From positions 4,526,001 through 4,590,000 of the forward strand of contig JAAFYY010000001.1 of NCBI GenBank assembly GCA_014284505.1: a stretch of 64,000 nt of DNA, written 5' to 3'. Below the pieces are notes generated by a model. It searched no databases and had not been told where the DNA came from. It was given only the letters and a program-made list of their open reading frames with translations. Position 1 is the first letter of the stretch; every line of letters begins with the position of its first letter. The position numbers and the translations under genes are program-made. This DNA comes from Streptacidiphilus sp. 4-A2. GTDB lineage: Bacteria; Actinomycetota; Actinomycetes; Streptomycetales; Streptomycetaceae. Positions 48,741-57,358 of the stretch are shown piece after piece.

Positions 48741-49310
48741 TTACAGCGCGCCCTTGGTCGACGGGAGGATCCCGGCCGCTCGCGGGTCCAGCTCGCTGGC
48801 GTACCGCAGCGCCCGGGCGAGCGCCTTGAACTGGCACTCGACAATGTGGTGGGCATTGCGTCCATACGGTACGTGCACATGGAGGGCGATCTGCGCCTGG
48901 GCTACGAATGACTCCAGGATGTGCCGGGTCATGGTGGTGTCGTAGGAGCCGATCATCGGGCCATGCCTCGGGCTCGGTGTGCACCAGGTAGGGGCGGCCG
49001 GACAGGTCGACGGTCACCTGCGCCAGCGACTCGTCCAGCGGCACGGTGCAGTTGCCGAAGCGGTAGATGCCGACCTTGTCGCCCAGGGCCTGCTTGAACG
49101 CCGCGCCCAGGGCCAGGGCGGTGTCCTCGATCGTGTGGTGTGCAGATCGGTCCGTCGGACGGTGAGGTCGAACAGCCCGTGCCGGCCGGCCAGCATGTCG
49201 TAGAAGCCGACCCCGGTGCTGATGTCGGTCCGGCCCCGCCCGTCGAGGTCGATCTCGACCTTGACGGAGGTCTCCTTGGTGGTGCGCTCGACGCGCCCTA
49301 TGCGGGTCAT
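48741..49310 (-). CDS. hisB: Imidazoleglycerol-phosphate dehydratase (frameshifted and shortened)
   Basis: Dehydrates imidazole-glycerol phosphate. About 190 codons against the usual 197. Opening MTRIGRVERTTKETSV. The metal-binding HHTIED is present but in another frame, and the family's FLDHML is read here as FYDML, missing the His. The C-terminal metal motif AHHIVE (NAHHIVECQFKALARAL) is intact. Several small losses lie between 49215 and 49130 and one near 48965. I think the missing residues are sequence errors because the rest of the operon is complete. The ATG overlaps the hisC stop (ATGA at 49310-49307). Confidence 0.9.
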
Positions 49311-50446
49311 TCGGTCTCGGACTCCAGACTGGTTCTCAGTGGCAGGCGGGCGGCGTCCTTGACGACGCCGCGGACGGCGTCCAGGAAGGCGTCGTTCTCG
49401 GCGGGCGTCCCGGCGGTGACCCGCAGGTAGCCGGGGACGCCGTTGTCGCGGACCAGCACGCCGCGGTCGAGGATCGCCTGCCACACCGCGTGGCTGTCCC
49501 CGAACCGTCCGAACTGCACGAAGTTGGCGTCGGAGTCGGTGACCGCCAGGCCCAGCCCGCGCAGTTCGGCGACGATCCGGTCGCGCTCGGCCTTGAGCCG
49601 CTCGACATAGCCGAGCAGGGTGTCGGTGAACTCCAGCGCGGCCAGCGCGGTGGCCTGGGTGACCGAGGACAGGTGGTACGGCAGCCGGACCAGCTGGACC
49701 GCGTCCACCACCGCCGGGTCGGCGGCGAGGTAGCCGAGCCGCAGCCCGGCCGCGCCGAAGGCCTTGGACATGGTGCGGGTGACCACCAGCAGCGGGCGGC
49801 CCTCGGTCAGCGGCAGCAGCGAGGGCTGGTGCGAGAACTCGGTGTACGCCTCGTCGACGATCACCAGCGTCGGCTTCACCGCCTGCGCGGCCCGGTACAG
49901 CTCCAGCACGGTCCCGCGGGCGACGGCGGTGCCGGTGGGGTTGTTCGGTGAGCAGATGAAGAGCACGTCCGGGCGCAGCCCGGCGATGGCGGCGCGGGCG
50001 GCGTCGAGGTCGACGGTGAAGTCCTCGTTGCGCGGGCCCTGGTGCCAGGCGGTGCCGGTGCCCCGGGAGATCAGGTCGTGCATCTGGTACGTCGGGGCGA
50101 AGCCGAGGGCGCTGCGGCCGGGGCCGCCGAAGGTCTGGAGCAGTTGCTGGAGGATCTCGTTGGAGCCGTTGGCCGCCCAGACCTGCTCCCGGGCGACCGG
50201 GTGGCCGGTGCTGCGGGTGAGGTAGCCGGCCAGGGCCGTGCGCAGTTCGACCGCGTCCCGGTCGGGGTAGCGGTTGAGGTGGCGGGCGGCCTCGGCGACC
50301 CGCTCGGCGATCCGGGCCACCAGGGCCTCGGGCAGCGGGTAGGGGTTCTCGTTGGTGTTGAGCAGCACCGGGACGTCCAGCTGCGGGGCGCCGTAAGGCG
50401 ACTTGCCCTTGAGCTCGTCGCGGATCGGGAGGTCGTCGATCCTCAT
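49307..50446 (-). CDS. hisC: Histidinol-phosphate aminotransferase
   Basis: A PLP-dependent fold-type I enzyme converting imidazole-acetol phosphate to histidinol phosphate. Intact, 379 aa. The PLP Lys lies in TRTMSKAFGAAGLRLGY, the PLP-ring contacts in FICSPNNPTGTA and IVDEAYTEF, and the phosphate Arg in VLVRDNGVPGYLRVTAG. The ATG overlaps the hisD stop by ATGA. Confidence 0.96.
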   Translation of the reverse strand: MRIDDLPIRDELKGKSPYGAPQLDVPVLLNTNENPYPLPEALVARIAERVAEAARHLNRYPDRDAVELRTALAGYLTRSTGHPVAREQVWAANGSNEILQQLLQTFGGPGRSALGFAPTYQMHDLISRGTGTAWHQGPRNEDFTVDLDAARAAIAGLRPDVLFICSPNNPTGTAVARGTVLELYRAAQAVKPTLVIVDEAYTEFSHQPSLLPLTEGRPLLVVTRTMSKAFGAAGLRLGYLAADPAVVDAVQLVRLPYHLSSVTQATALAALEFTDTLLGYVERLKAERDRIVAELRGLGLAVTDSDANFVQFGRFGDSHAVWQAILDRGVLVRDNGVPGYLRVTAGTPAENDAFLDAVRGVVKDAARLPLRTSLESETE

Positions 50447-51759
50447 GCGTCCGACCCTTCCGGCACGGTCCAGCCGAAGCGGGCGCGCACCGCGGCGCCG
50501 TGCCCGGGCAGGTCCTCGGCGTCGGCGAGGGTGACCACGTGCCCGGCGACCCCGGCCAGGGCCTCCCGGGTGTACTCGACCACGTGGATGCCGCGCAGGA
50601 AGGACTGCACGCCCAGACCGGAGGAGTGGCAGGCGCAGCCGCCGGTGGGCAGCACGTGGTTGGAGCCGGCGGCGTAGTCGCCGAGCGAGACCGGCGCCCA
50701 GGGGCCGACGAAGACCGCGCCCGCGTTGCGGACCCGGGCGGCGACGGCGGCCGCGTCGGCGGTCTGGATCTCCAGGTGCTCGGCGGCGTAGGCGTTGACC
50801 ACGTCCAGGCCCTGATCCACCGAGTCGACCAGGACGATGCCGGACTGGCGTCCGCCCAGTGACTCGGTGATCCGCTCGCTGTGCTTGGTCGCGGCGACCT
50901 GGCGCGGCAGCTCGGCGGCGACCGCGTCGGCCAGCTCGACCGAGTCGGTGACCAGCACCGAGGCGGCCAGCGGGTCGTGCTCGGCCTGGCTGATCAGGTC
51001 GGCGGCGACGTGCACCGGGTCGGCGGTGGCGTCGGCGAGGATGGCGATCTCGGTCGGACCGGCCTCGGCGTCGATCCCGATGACGCCCTTGAGCAGCCGC
51101 TTGGCGGCGGCGACCCAGATGTTGCCGGGGCCGGTGACCAGGTTGACCGGGCGGCAGGAGCCGGCGCCGTAGGCGAACATCGCCACGGCCTGGGCGCCGC
51201 CGACCGCGTACACCTCGTCCACGCCGAGCAGCGCGCAGGCGGCCAGGATGGCCGGGTGCGGCAGCCCGCCGAACTCGCGCTGCGGCGGGGAGGACAGCGC
51301 CAGCGAGGTGACTCCGGCCTCCTGCGCCGGGACCACGTTCATCACAACGGATGACGGGTAGACCGCGAGGCCGCCGGGCACGTAGAGGCCGACCCGGTCG
51401 ACCGGGACCCAGCGCTCGGTGACCGTGCCGCCGGGCACGACCCGGGTGGTGTGGTCGGTCCGCCGCTGCTCGCGGTGGACCAGCCGGGCACGCCGGATGG
51501 ACTCCTCCAGCGCGGCCCTGACCTTCGGGTCGAGCCGTGTGAGGGCGTCGCCGATGGCGGCCACGGGCACCCGGACGTCGTCCAGCCGTACCCCGTCGAA
51601 GCGCTCCGTGATCTCGATCAGCGCCTCGACCCCGCGATGGCGGACGTCCTCGCAGATGGGCCGCACCTTCTCCAGGGCGGCCTCGACGTCGAGCTCGGCG
51701 CGCGGCAGCACGCCACGCGGGTCTGCGGTGGAGCCTCTGAGGTCGATTCGCGAAATCAC
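50443..51759 (-). CDS. hisD: Histidinol dehydrogenase
   Basis: Zn-dependent, makes histidine from histidinol by two NAD-linked oxidations. Intact, 438 aa. The catalytic Glu-His pair is in NAYAAEHLEIQ, and Zn-binding Gln and His lie in LISQAEHDPLAAS. GPGNIWVAAAKR and the C-terminal GPWAPVSLGDYAAGSNHVLP are family signatures. The GTG at 51759 (VISRIDLRG) was chosen by homology and begins the his operon. The 170 bp to the divergent Lon-N gene hold the promoters. Confidence 0.96.
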   Translation of the reverse strand: MISRIDLRGSTADPRGVLPRAELDVEAALEKVRPICEDVRHRGVEALIEITERFDGVRLDDVRVPVAAIGDALTRLDPKVRAALEESIRRARLVHREQRRTDHTTRVVPGGTVTERWVPVDRVGLYVPGGLAVYPSSVVMNVVPAQEAGVTSLALSSPPQREFGGLPHPAILAACALLGVDEVYAVGGAQAVAMFAYGAGSCRPVNLVTGPGNIWVAAAKRLLKGVIGIDAEAGPTEIAILADATADPVHVAADLISQAEHDPLAASVLVTDSVELADAVAAELPRQVAATKHSERITESLGGRQSGIVLVDSVDQGLDVVNAYAAEHLEIQTADAAAVAARVRNAGAVFVGPWAPVSLGDYAAGSNHVLPTGGCACHSSGLGVQSFLRGIHVVEYTREALAGVAGHVVTLADAEDLPGHGAAVRARFGWTVPEGSDA

Positions 51760-51929
51760 AGGCCCCAGTGTACGGAGATCCCGCAGGCCACGTTGGTGCT
51801 GACCATTCTCTGGGACACCCGCTGGACACCCGTCCGGCCCCGGCGGGCCCGCCCGGTCAGCGGCTCCGGTGGGCGGCTCATGGTCCACCCTGGGGCCGGG
51901 CACCGGTCACTGGCCTTACTCTTACGCCC

Positions 51930-52640
51930 GTGACGGAACGGCTCCCCCTCTTCCCCCTCGGCACGGTGCTCTACCCGGGCCTGGTGCTGCCCCTGTCGGT
52001 TTTCGAGGAGCGCTACCGCCAACTGGTCGCCGACCTGCTGGCGGGCGCGGAACCCTACCGCTTCGGCGTGGTGGCGATCCGGGACGGCCAGGAGACCGCG
52101 CCGACCGGCGTCGACGGCGGCAACGCGGCGCTCGCCGGGCTGGGCGCGACCGCCGAGCGCTCGCTGTTCGACGTGGGCTCGGTGGCCGAGATCGCCTCCG
52201 TCGAAAAGCGCCCGGACGGCGGCTACGACCTCCTGGTGACCGGGACCACCCGGTTCCGGACGCTGTCGTACGACTCCTCCGGGCCGTACCTGGTCGCCGA
52301 GACCGAGCCGCTGGCCGAGGAGGCCGGCCCGGAGGCGGGGGCGCTGGCGCAGGGCGTGGAACGGACCTTCCGGGCCTACCAGCGGCGGCTGGCCGGGGCC
52401 CGCGAGGCCAGCGTGGCCGGGGTGCAGGAGCTGCCGGACGACCCGATGGTGCTGTCCTACCTGGTGGCCGCGGCGTCCGTGCTGACCATGCGGGACAAGC
52501 AGCGGCTGCTGGCCGCGGACAGTGCCAGCACCCGGCTGGCGGCCGAGCTGGAGCTGCTTCGGCGGGAGACCGCGGTGCTGGCCAAGCTGCCCTCGCTGCC
52601 GGCCGTGGAGCTGGCCCGGCAGACCTTCAACCCGAACTGA
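51930..52640 (+). CDS. Lon N-terminal (PUA-like) substrate-binding domain protein
   Basis: Intact, 236 aa. The whole N-terminal half is the Lon-N fold: LPLFPLGTVLYPGLVLPLSV, FEERYRQLVADLL, RFGVVAIRDGQE and GSVAEIASVEKRPDGGYDLL. A helical C-terminal part follows. There is no AAA+ or protease domain, so it is a stand-alone substrate-recognition protein that may feed targets to a protease, which is inference. GTG 51930 lies 7 bp after a -10-like TACTCT (51917-51922), suggesting a leaderless transcript. It is divergent from hisD. Confidence 0.9.
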   Translation: MTERLPLFPLGTVLYPGLVLPLSVFEERYRQLVADLLAGAEPYRFGVVAIRDGQETAPTGVDGGNAALAGLGATAERSLFDVGSVAEIASVEKRPDGGYDLLVTGTTRFRTLSYDSSGPYLVAETEPLAEEAGPEAGALAQGVERTFRAYQRRLAGAREASVAGVQELPDDPMVLSYLVAAASVLTMRDKQRLLAADSASTRLAAELELLRRETAVLAKLPSLPAVELARQTFNPN

Positions 52641-52647
52641 GCCGCCC

Positions 52648-52675
52648 GCCGCGGGCCCGGCGGCGGGCCCGCGGC
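52648..52675. terminator. Bidirectional terminator
   Basis: A perfect 12-bp stem GCCGCGGGCCCG / CGGGCCCGCGGC with loop GCGG, between the convergent Lon-N gene and the secreted-protein gene. Confidence 0.8.
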
Positions 52676-52689
52676 CGGTCCGGCGGGCC

Positions 52690-53454
52690 TCAGGAGTTCA
52701 CTTCCACCCACATCGGCTGCGAGGTGGCCGCCGCCGACCAGAAGGTCGCCGGGGAGACCCACATGTAGTTGCCGGTCTGCTGGGCCCGGACGGTCTCGGT
52801 CAGATTGCCCGAGCCGTTGGACTTGGCGCTGCCGACCACCTTCCACTTGGTGCAGTCCGGCTGCACGCAGAACTCCAGCAGCGCCTTGGTGCCGTTGTTG
52901 GCCACCAGCTGCTGGCTGCGCCAGTCCGGCTTGAGCAGCTGGCCGTCGACGGTGAAGGCCGCGCCCTTGGCCACCGGGGCGGTGACTCCGTAGATGGTGG
53001 CGGTCACCTGCTTGAGGATCTTGAAACGGCCGGCCTTGTCCTCGGTGCGCTTGTCCCCGTCATTGGCGTGCGCGGTCGCCTGGACGTACCAGCTGCCGGC
53101 CATGTTGTCGTAGATCTGCCGCTTGGGAACGCTCACCGAGGAAGTGCCGGTGCACACCGACACGGTCCCCGAGGTGGCCTTGCAGGTCGCCTCGGACGGC
53201 GTCAGGATGCCGTAGTTGGCGCTCCACAGGCCGATGTTGTCGACCGACCTGATCCCCGACTTGTCCTCGGCGGTGATCTGGAAGCTGATCGGCGAACTGC
53301 CGGAGGCACCCAGCACGATCGGCTGGCCGCCGTTGACGACGACCTTCAGGATCCGGGTGTCACCGTGCGAGCCCTGCTGCTGGATGGAGGGCAGCAGGAT
53401 CCCGCCGACAGCGAGGACTCCCGACACCAACAGCACCGCTGATCTTCTACGCAT
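52690..53454 (-). CDS. Secreted protein of unknown function
   Basis: Intact, 254 aa. Signal peptide MRRRSAVLLVSGVLAVGGIL, then Gln/Ser/Gly. The mature part is rich in beta-type sequence, with an Ig-like beginning (VVVNGGQPIVLGASGSSPIS and FQITAEDKSGIRSV) and alternating Thr/Val strands such as GSWYVQATAHANDGDKRTED. It has four cysteines, in ATCKATSGTVSVC and FCVQPDC, which could form two disulfides. The mature part suggests two immunoglobulin-like domains. GGGAG lies 4 bp before ATG 53454. It resembles small streptomycete cell-surface or spore-associated proteins, but I do not recognise a named family with confidence. Confidence 0.8.
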   Translation of the reverse strand: MRRRSAVLLVSGVLAVGGILLPSIQQQGSHGDTRILKVVVNGGQPIVLGASGSSPISFQITAEDKSGIRSVDNIGLWSANYGILTPSEATCKATSGTVSVCTGTSSVSVPKRQIYDNMAGSWYVQATAHANDGDKRTEDKAGRFKILKQVTATIYGVTAPVAKGAAFTVDGQLLKPDWRSQQLVANNGTKALLEFCVQPDCTKWKVVGSAKSNGSGNLTETVRAQQTGNYMWVSPATFWSAAATSQPMWVEVNS

Positions 53455-53631
53455 GGTCTCCCAGCACCTGTTCCCGGTTTTCGTGGTTCCCCCGGATGGC
53501 CGCCATTGTCCCTCGTACGAGTCGGATACCGAGCCATCGCGCTGGGTATGGGCATCGGAACAGCTCGGCGGACACTCCCCCGGGCCGCCCGGCCGGGCCC
53601 AAGCGATGCCGAACGGAAGAGGGTGCTGCAC

Positions 53632-54846
53632 GTGGACCGCTGCGTCGTCCTGGTGGATGCGGGCTACCTGCTCGGCGCCGCCGCCAGCCTGCTCGCCGGG
53701 GAGAGTTCCCGCTCCCGGATCGCGGTCGACCAGGCCGAGCTTATCCGGCTGCTGCGGGAGCGGGCCGAGGCCGAGACCGGTCTGCCGCTGCTGCGGATCT
53801 ACTGGTTCGACGCCGCGCCCGACCGAAGACCCACACCGGACCACCGCAGGCTGCGGGTGATGCCCCGGGTCACCGTGCGGCTGGGCGCGCTCACCCGCGC
53901 CGACGGCCGGATGGTGCAGAAGGGCGTGGACGCCGCCATGCACGCCGAGCTGTCCGAGCTGGCCCGCAACCGGGCGGTCGCCGATGTGGTGCTGGTCACC
54001 GGCGACGGCGACCTGCTGCCCGGGATGACCGCCGCCAAGGACTATGGCGTGGCCGTGCACCTGTGGGCGGTCCAGGCCGCCGACGGCGACTTCAACCAGT
54101 CCGAGGACCTGGTGGCGGAGGCCGACGAGCGGCGGGTGCTGGACCGCGAGTGGATCACCGCCTCGATCAAGGCGCGGGAACCGGCCGCGCCCTGCGCCCC
54201 GGCCGATCCGCGCCCGGACTTCGCCAAGATCCTCTCCGCTCCGCGCCCGGTCGCGCCGGGCCCGGCCGGCCCGGCCGAGCGGCCCGACCTGTCCGAACTC
54301 CCGGAGCTGTCCGAGCTGTCGGAGCTGGACGACCAGGAGAAGCCCGCGCCGCACCGGGTGCCCACGCCCAAGGAGATCGCCGCCGGGATCGGCGCGGGCC
54401 GCGCCGCGCACCCGGCCGCGCCGCCGCCGTCCACCCTGCGCTGGTCCTCCGACCGGGGCTGGGTGGACCGCCCGCCGGGCGAGAGCGGCCCGGCCGACTC
54501 GCTGCCGACGCTGGCCCAGCTCACCACGGCCGAGCAGAAGTGGGCCGACCGGGAGGAGGACATCACCACCGTCGGCGGTGACCCGACCGAGGTCGGCCAG
54601 GTGTTCGCCCGCCGCTGGACCGAGCGTCTGGGCGACACCGCCCGGCTGGCCGCGCTGTGGACCGACTACCCCCGGGTGCCGCACCGGGTCGACGGCGAGC
54701 TGCTGCGCTACGCGGCCCGCTTCGGCCTGCTGGCCCACAAGGACGACCAGATCGACGAACACGACCGCTACGCCATCCGGGCCGGGTTCTGGCGGGAGAT
54801 CGCCGCCCGGGTCCCCGGCGGCGAGGGCGCGGGAGTGGAGGGCTAG
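53632..54846 (+). CDS. NYN-domain (PIN-like) RNase-type protein
   Basis: Intact, about 404 aa from the GTG at 53632. The start was chosen because the product then opens VDRCVVLVDAGYLLGAAAS, placing the first catalytic Asp as in relatives. GAAGGGG-like purines lie 10 bp upstream. The NYN/PIN acidic residues are in VVLVDAGYL, in YWFDAAPD, and in ADVVLVTGDGDLLPGM. The remaining domain has AVHLWAVQAADGDFNQSEDL. A Pro/Glu-rich linker (residues 220-290) leads to a second helical domain (LPTLAQLTTAEQKWADRE and RWTERLGDTARLAALWTDYP). The N-terminal domain suggests metal-dependent RNA cleavage; target unknown. Confidence 0.88.
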   Translation: MDRCVVLVDAGYLLGAAASLLAGESSRSRIAVDQAELIRLLRERAEAETGLPLLRIYWFDAAPDRRPTPDHRRLRVMPRVTVRLGALTRADGRMVQKGVDAAMHAELSELARNRAVADVVLVTGDGDLLPGMTAAKDYGVAVHLWAVQAADGDFNQSEDLVAEADERRVLDREWITASIKAREPAAPCAPADPRPDFAKILSAPRPVAPGPAGPAERPDLSELPELSELSELDDQEKPAPHRVPTPKEIAAGIGAGRAAHPAAPPPSTLRWSSDRGWVDRPPGESGPADSLPTLAQLTTAEQKWADREEDITTVGGDPTEVGQVFARRWTERLGDTARLAALWTDYPRVPHRVDGELLRYAARFGLLAHKDDQIDEHDRYAIRAGFWREIAARVPGGEGAGVEG

Positions 54847-54869
54847 CCTCCGCTGTATCGTCGTCGCCT

Positions 54870-55861
54870 GTGACGCGCAGCGAGAACGCAGGCAACGAGG
54901 ACCACTGCTGCCGCGTCCGGGATCTGAACCAAGGACTACCGCACCGGGCGCGGCGCGAAGGCGCAGACCGTCCGGGCGAACGCCGGGATCTCGCTGGACG
55001 TGCGGCGCGGGGAGGTCTTCGGGCTGCTCGGGCCGAACGGCGCCGGCAAGTCCACCCTGGTGCGCCAGCTCACCGGACTGCTGCGGCCGGACAGCGGCAG
55101 CATCGACATCCTGGGCCACGACATCGTGCGCCGCCCGGAACTGGCCTCGCGGCTGCTGGCGTACCTGGGCCAGGAGTCGAGCGCGCTGGACGAGCTCAGT
55201 GTGTCGCTGGCGGTGGAGACCACCGCCAGGCTGCGCGGGCTCGGCGCGCCGCAGGCCCGCGCCGCCCGGGACGCGGTGCTGGCCGAGCTGGAACTGGAGC
55301 CGCTGGCCCGCGCACCCTGGGCCGGCTCTCCGGCGGCCAGCGGCGGCTGGCCTGCTTCGCCACCGCCCTGGTCGGCGAGCGCCCGCTGCTGGTCCTGGAC
55401 GAGCCGACCACCGGCATGGACCCGGTGGCCCGGCGCGCGGTCTGGTCGGCGGTGGAGCGCCGCCGCGCCGCCAGCGGGGTGACGGTGATCCTGGTCACCC
55501 ACAATGTGATCGAGGCGGAGACGGTGCTGGACCGGGTCGCGGTGGTCGACGAGGGCCGGATCATCGCCTGCGACACGCCCGGCGGGCTCAAGGCCCTGGT
55601 CGACGGCGACGTCCGGCTCGACCTGGTCTGGCGCGAGCAGCCCCCGCTGGAGCTGCCGCTGGTGGCCGGTCTGGCCGGGCGCGCCGTACGCTCGGGAGGC
55701 GCTGGACCGTCCGTACCGGCCCCGACGAGGCACGCGAGCTGGTCGCGCAGGTCACCGCGGGCCCGGCCTTCGCCGCCCTGGACGACTTCTCGCTCAGCAC
55801 GCCCAGCCTTGAGGACGTGTACCTGCTGCTCGGCGGACGCCACGAAGGACTCGCGAAATGA
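54870..55861 (+). CDS. ABC transporter ATP-binding protein, drug/daunorubicin-resistance type (three frame breaks)
   Basis: About 330 codons. Walker A GLLGPNGAGKSTLVRQLTGL, Q-loop YLGQESSALDELSV, signature LGRLSGGQRRLACF, Walker B LLVLDEPTTGMDP and H-loop ILVTHNVIE are all present. The C-terminal extra domain (VRLDLVWREQPPLELPLV) is typical of exporters of the DrrA/CcmA type. Breaks near 54922 (one extra base fits best), 55320 and 55690. The start is GTG 54870, 23 bp after the NYN gene. The stop overlaps the permease start (ATGA). Confidence 0.88.
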
Positions 55862-56655
55862 CCACGGCCACCACCGCCGCCAGAACCGTCGGGCTCGCCC
55901 CCCGGGCCGCGCTGCTGCCCTCGCTGGCCGCGGTCTACCGGGCGCAGCTCTCCCGCGCCCGGGTCTCCCGGATCCCGCTGCTGTTCGTGGCCACCTTCCA
56001 GTCGCTGGGCATCATGGTGATGATGCGCGGCGTGGTGGGCACCGGCCCCTCCGACACCGGCGCCGCCCGGGACGTGGTCGCCGGGTCGAGCGTGCTGGTG
56101 GTGGCCTTTGTCGCGCTCAATCTGCTGGCCCAGTACTTCGGCCGGCTGAAGGCCTCCGGCGGCCTGGACCACTATGCGACGCTGCCGGTGCCGGCCGCGT
56201 CGGTGGTGCTCGGCACCGCCGCCGCGTACGCCTCGTTCACCGTGCCGGGGGCGCTGCTGACGGCGGCGGTGGGCTGCGCGCTGTTCCAGCTCTCCATGCT
56301 GCACCTGTGGATCCTGCTGCTGGTGGTGCCGCTGTCGGGGGCGGCGCTGTCCGGCGTCGGCGCGGCCTGCGGGCTGCTGGCCGGACGGCAGGAGATCGCC
56401 ACCCTGCTGGGGCAGCTGGGGATGTCCGCGGCGCTGCTGCTGGGGGTGCTGCCGCCGGGCCACATGCCGGAGGCGGTGCGCTGGGTCCGGGACCTGCTGC
56501 CGTCCACCTACGGGGTGGACGCGCTGGCGCGGACCTTCGCCGGGAAGCCGGACTGGTCGGCGGTGACCGTCGATCTGGCGGTCTGCGCGGCCGTCGGGGT
56601 GATCTCGCTGGCGCTGTCGACCTGGGCCTACCGACGCGCCGCGACCAGGAACTGA
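55858..56655 (+). CDS. ABC-2 type transporter permease
   Basis: Intact, 265 aa, six helices, for example LLFVATFQSLGIMVMMRGVV, VLVVAFVALNLLAQYFGRL, VVPLSGAALSGVGAACGLLA and LLGQLGMSAALLLGVLPPGH. The segment RWVRDLLPSTYGVDALARTF is the usual ABC-2 C-terminal turn. Together with the upstream ATPase it forms an exporter whose substrate cannot be read from sequence. The start overlaps the ATPase stop. Confidence 0.92.
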   Translation: MTTATTAARTVGLAPRAALLPSLAAVYRAQLSRARVSRIPLLFVATFQSLGIMVMMRGVVGTGPSDTGAARDVVAGSSVLVVAFVALNLLAQYFGRLKASGGLDHYATLPVPAASVVLGTAAAYASFTVPGALLTAAVGCALFQLSMLHLWILLLVVPLSGAALSGVGAACGLLAGRQEIATLLGQLGMSAALLLGVLPPGHMPEAVRWVRDLLPSTYGVDALARTFAGKPDWSAVTVDLAVCAAVGVISLALSTWAYRRAATRN

Positions 56656-56676
56656 GGTCCGTGGGACGATGACGCG

Positions 56677-57316
56677 GTGACCGCACCCGACACCGACCCC
56701 GACACCGCGCCCGAGGCCCCCGAGCCGCCCCGGTCGCGCGCCCTGATCCTGCGGACCGAGCTGCTGATCGGCCTCTCGCTGCTGGCCGGATCCGCCCTGC
56801 TGGGCCTGCTGATGGGCCTGATCTGGCACTGGGTGGCACCGCAGGTGCCGCTGTACGCGGACAGCAATGCCATCTACCTGCTGAACCCCGAGGGCGAGCA
56901 GTCCATCTCGGCCGACATGTACTTCGCGATCATCGGCCTGATCATCGGAGCGGTCGTCGGCGGCCTGGCCTACTGGCGTTCGCGGGCCCGCGAGGGCGGC
57001 CTGGGGTGACCTTCGGCCTGGCCCTGGGCGGCCTGCTCGGCGGTTACCTCGCCTGGAAGCTCGGGGTGGCCCTGGGCCCGGGCTCCAATATCATCGCCAC
57101 CGCCAAGTCGGTCCGCTCGGCCGTACCTTCTACGGCCCGCTGGCGCTGAACGCCAAGGCGGTGCTGCTGGCCTGGCCGGCCGCCGCGCTGCTGGTGCTGG
57201 TCGCCCTCACCGGCCTGCTCACGCCCAAGCCGCCCGCCGCGGAGCTCCAGTGGGGCCGGCCGACCCCGGCCAAGGACGCCCCCGAGGCAGCCGAGGACGC
57301 TCCCGAGGCGCGGTAG
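56677..57316 (+). CDS. DUF2567-type four-helix membrane protein (two frameshifts)
   Basis: About 214 codons reconstructed. After an acidic N-terminus (TAPDTDPDTAPEAPEPPRSR) come the helices ILRTELLIGLSLLAGSALL, YFAIIGLIIGAVVGGLAYWR, VTFGLALGGLLGGYLAWKLG and AVLLAWPAAALLVLVALTGL, with a Pro/Ala/Glu tail. Breaks near 57006 (a premature TGA appears) and 57122. Both continue cleanly in the next frame. The conserved actinobacterial family is of unknown function. GTG 56677 lies 21 bp after the ABC permease, so it may be part of that operon. Confidence 0.8.
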
Positions 57317-57323
57317 CCCGACC

Positions 57324-57346
57324 GTGGGGCCCCGGCGGGGCCCCAC
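57324..57346. terminator. Bidirectional terminator
   Basis: GTGGGGCCCC and GGGGCCCCAC around GGC, between the DUF2567-type gene and the convergent propeller gene. Confidence 0.8.
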
Positions 57347-57358
57347 AGCCCGGCCCGG

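Noticed and set aside
49307..51829. Long frame covering hisC and part of hisD
   Set aside because: Only the hisC part is coding in that frame; the rest is an out-of-frame shadow of the intact hisD.
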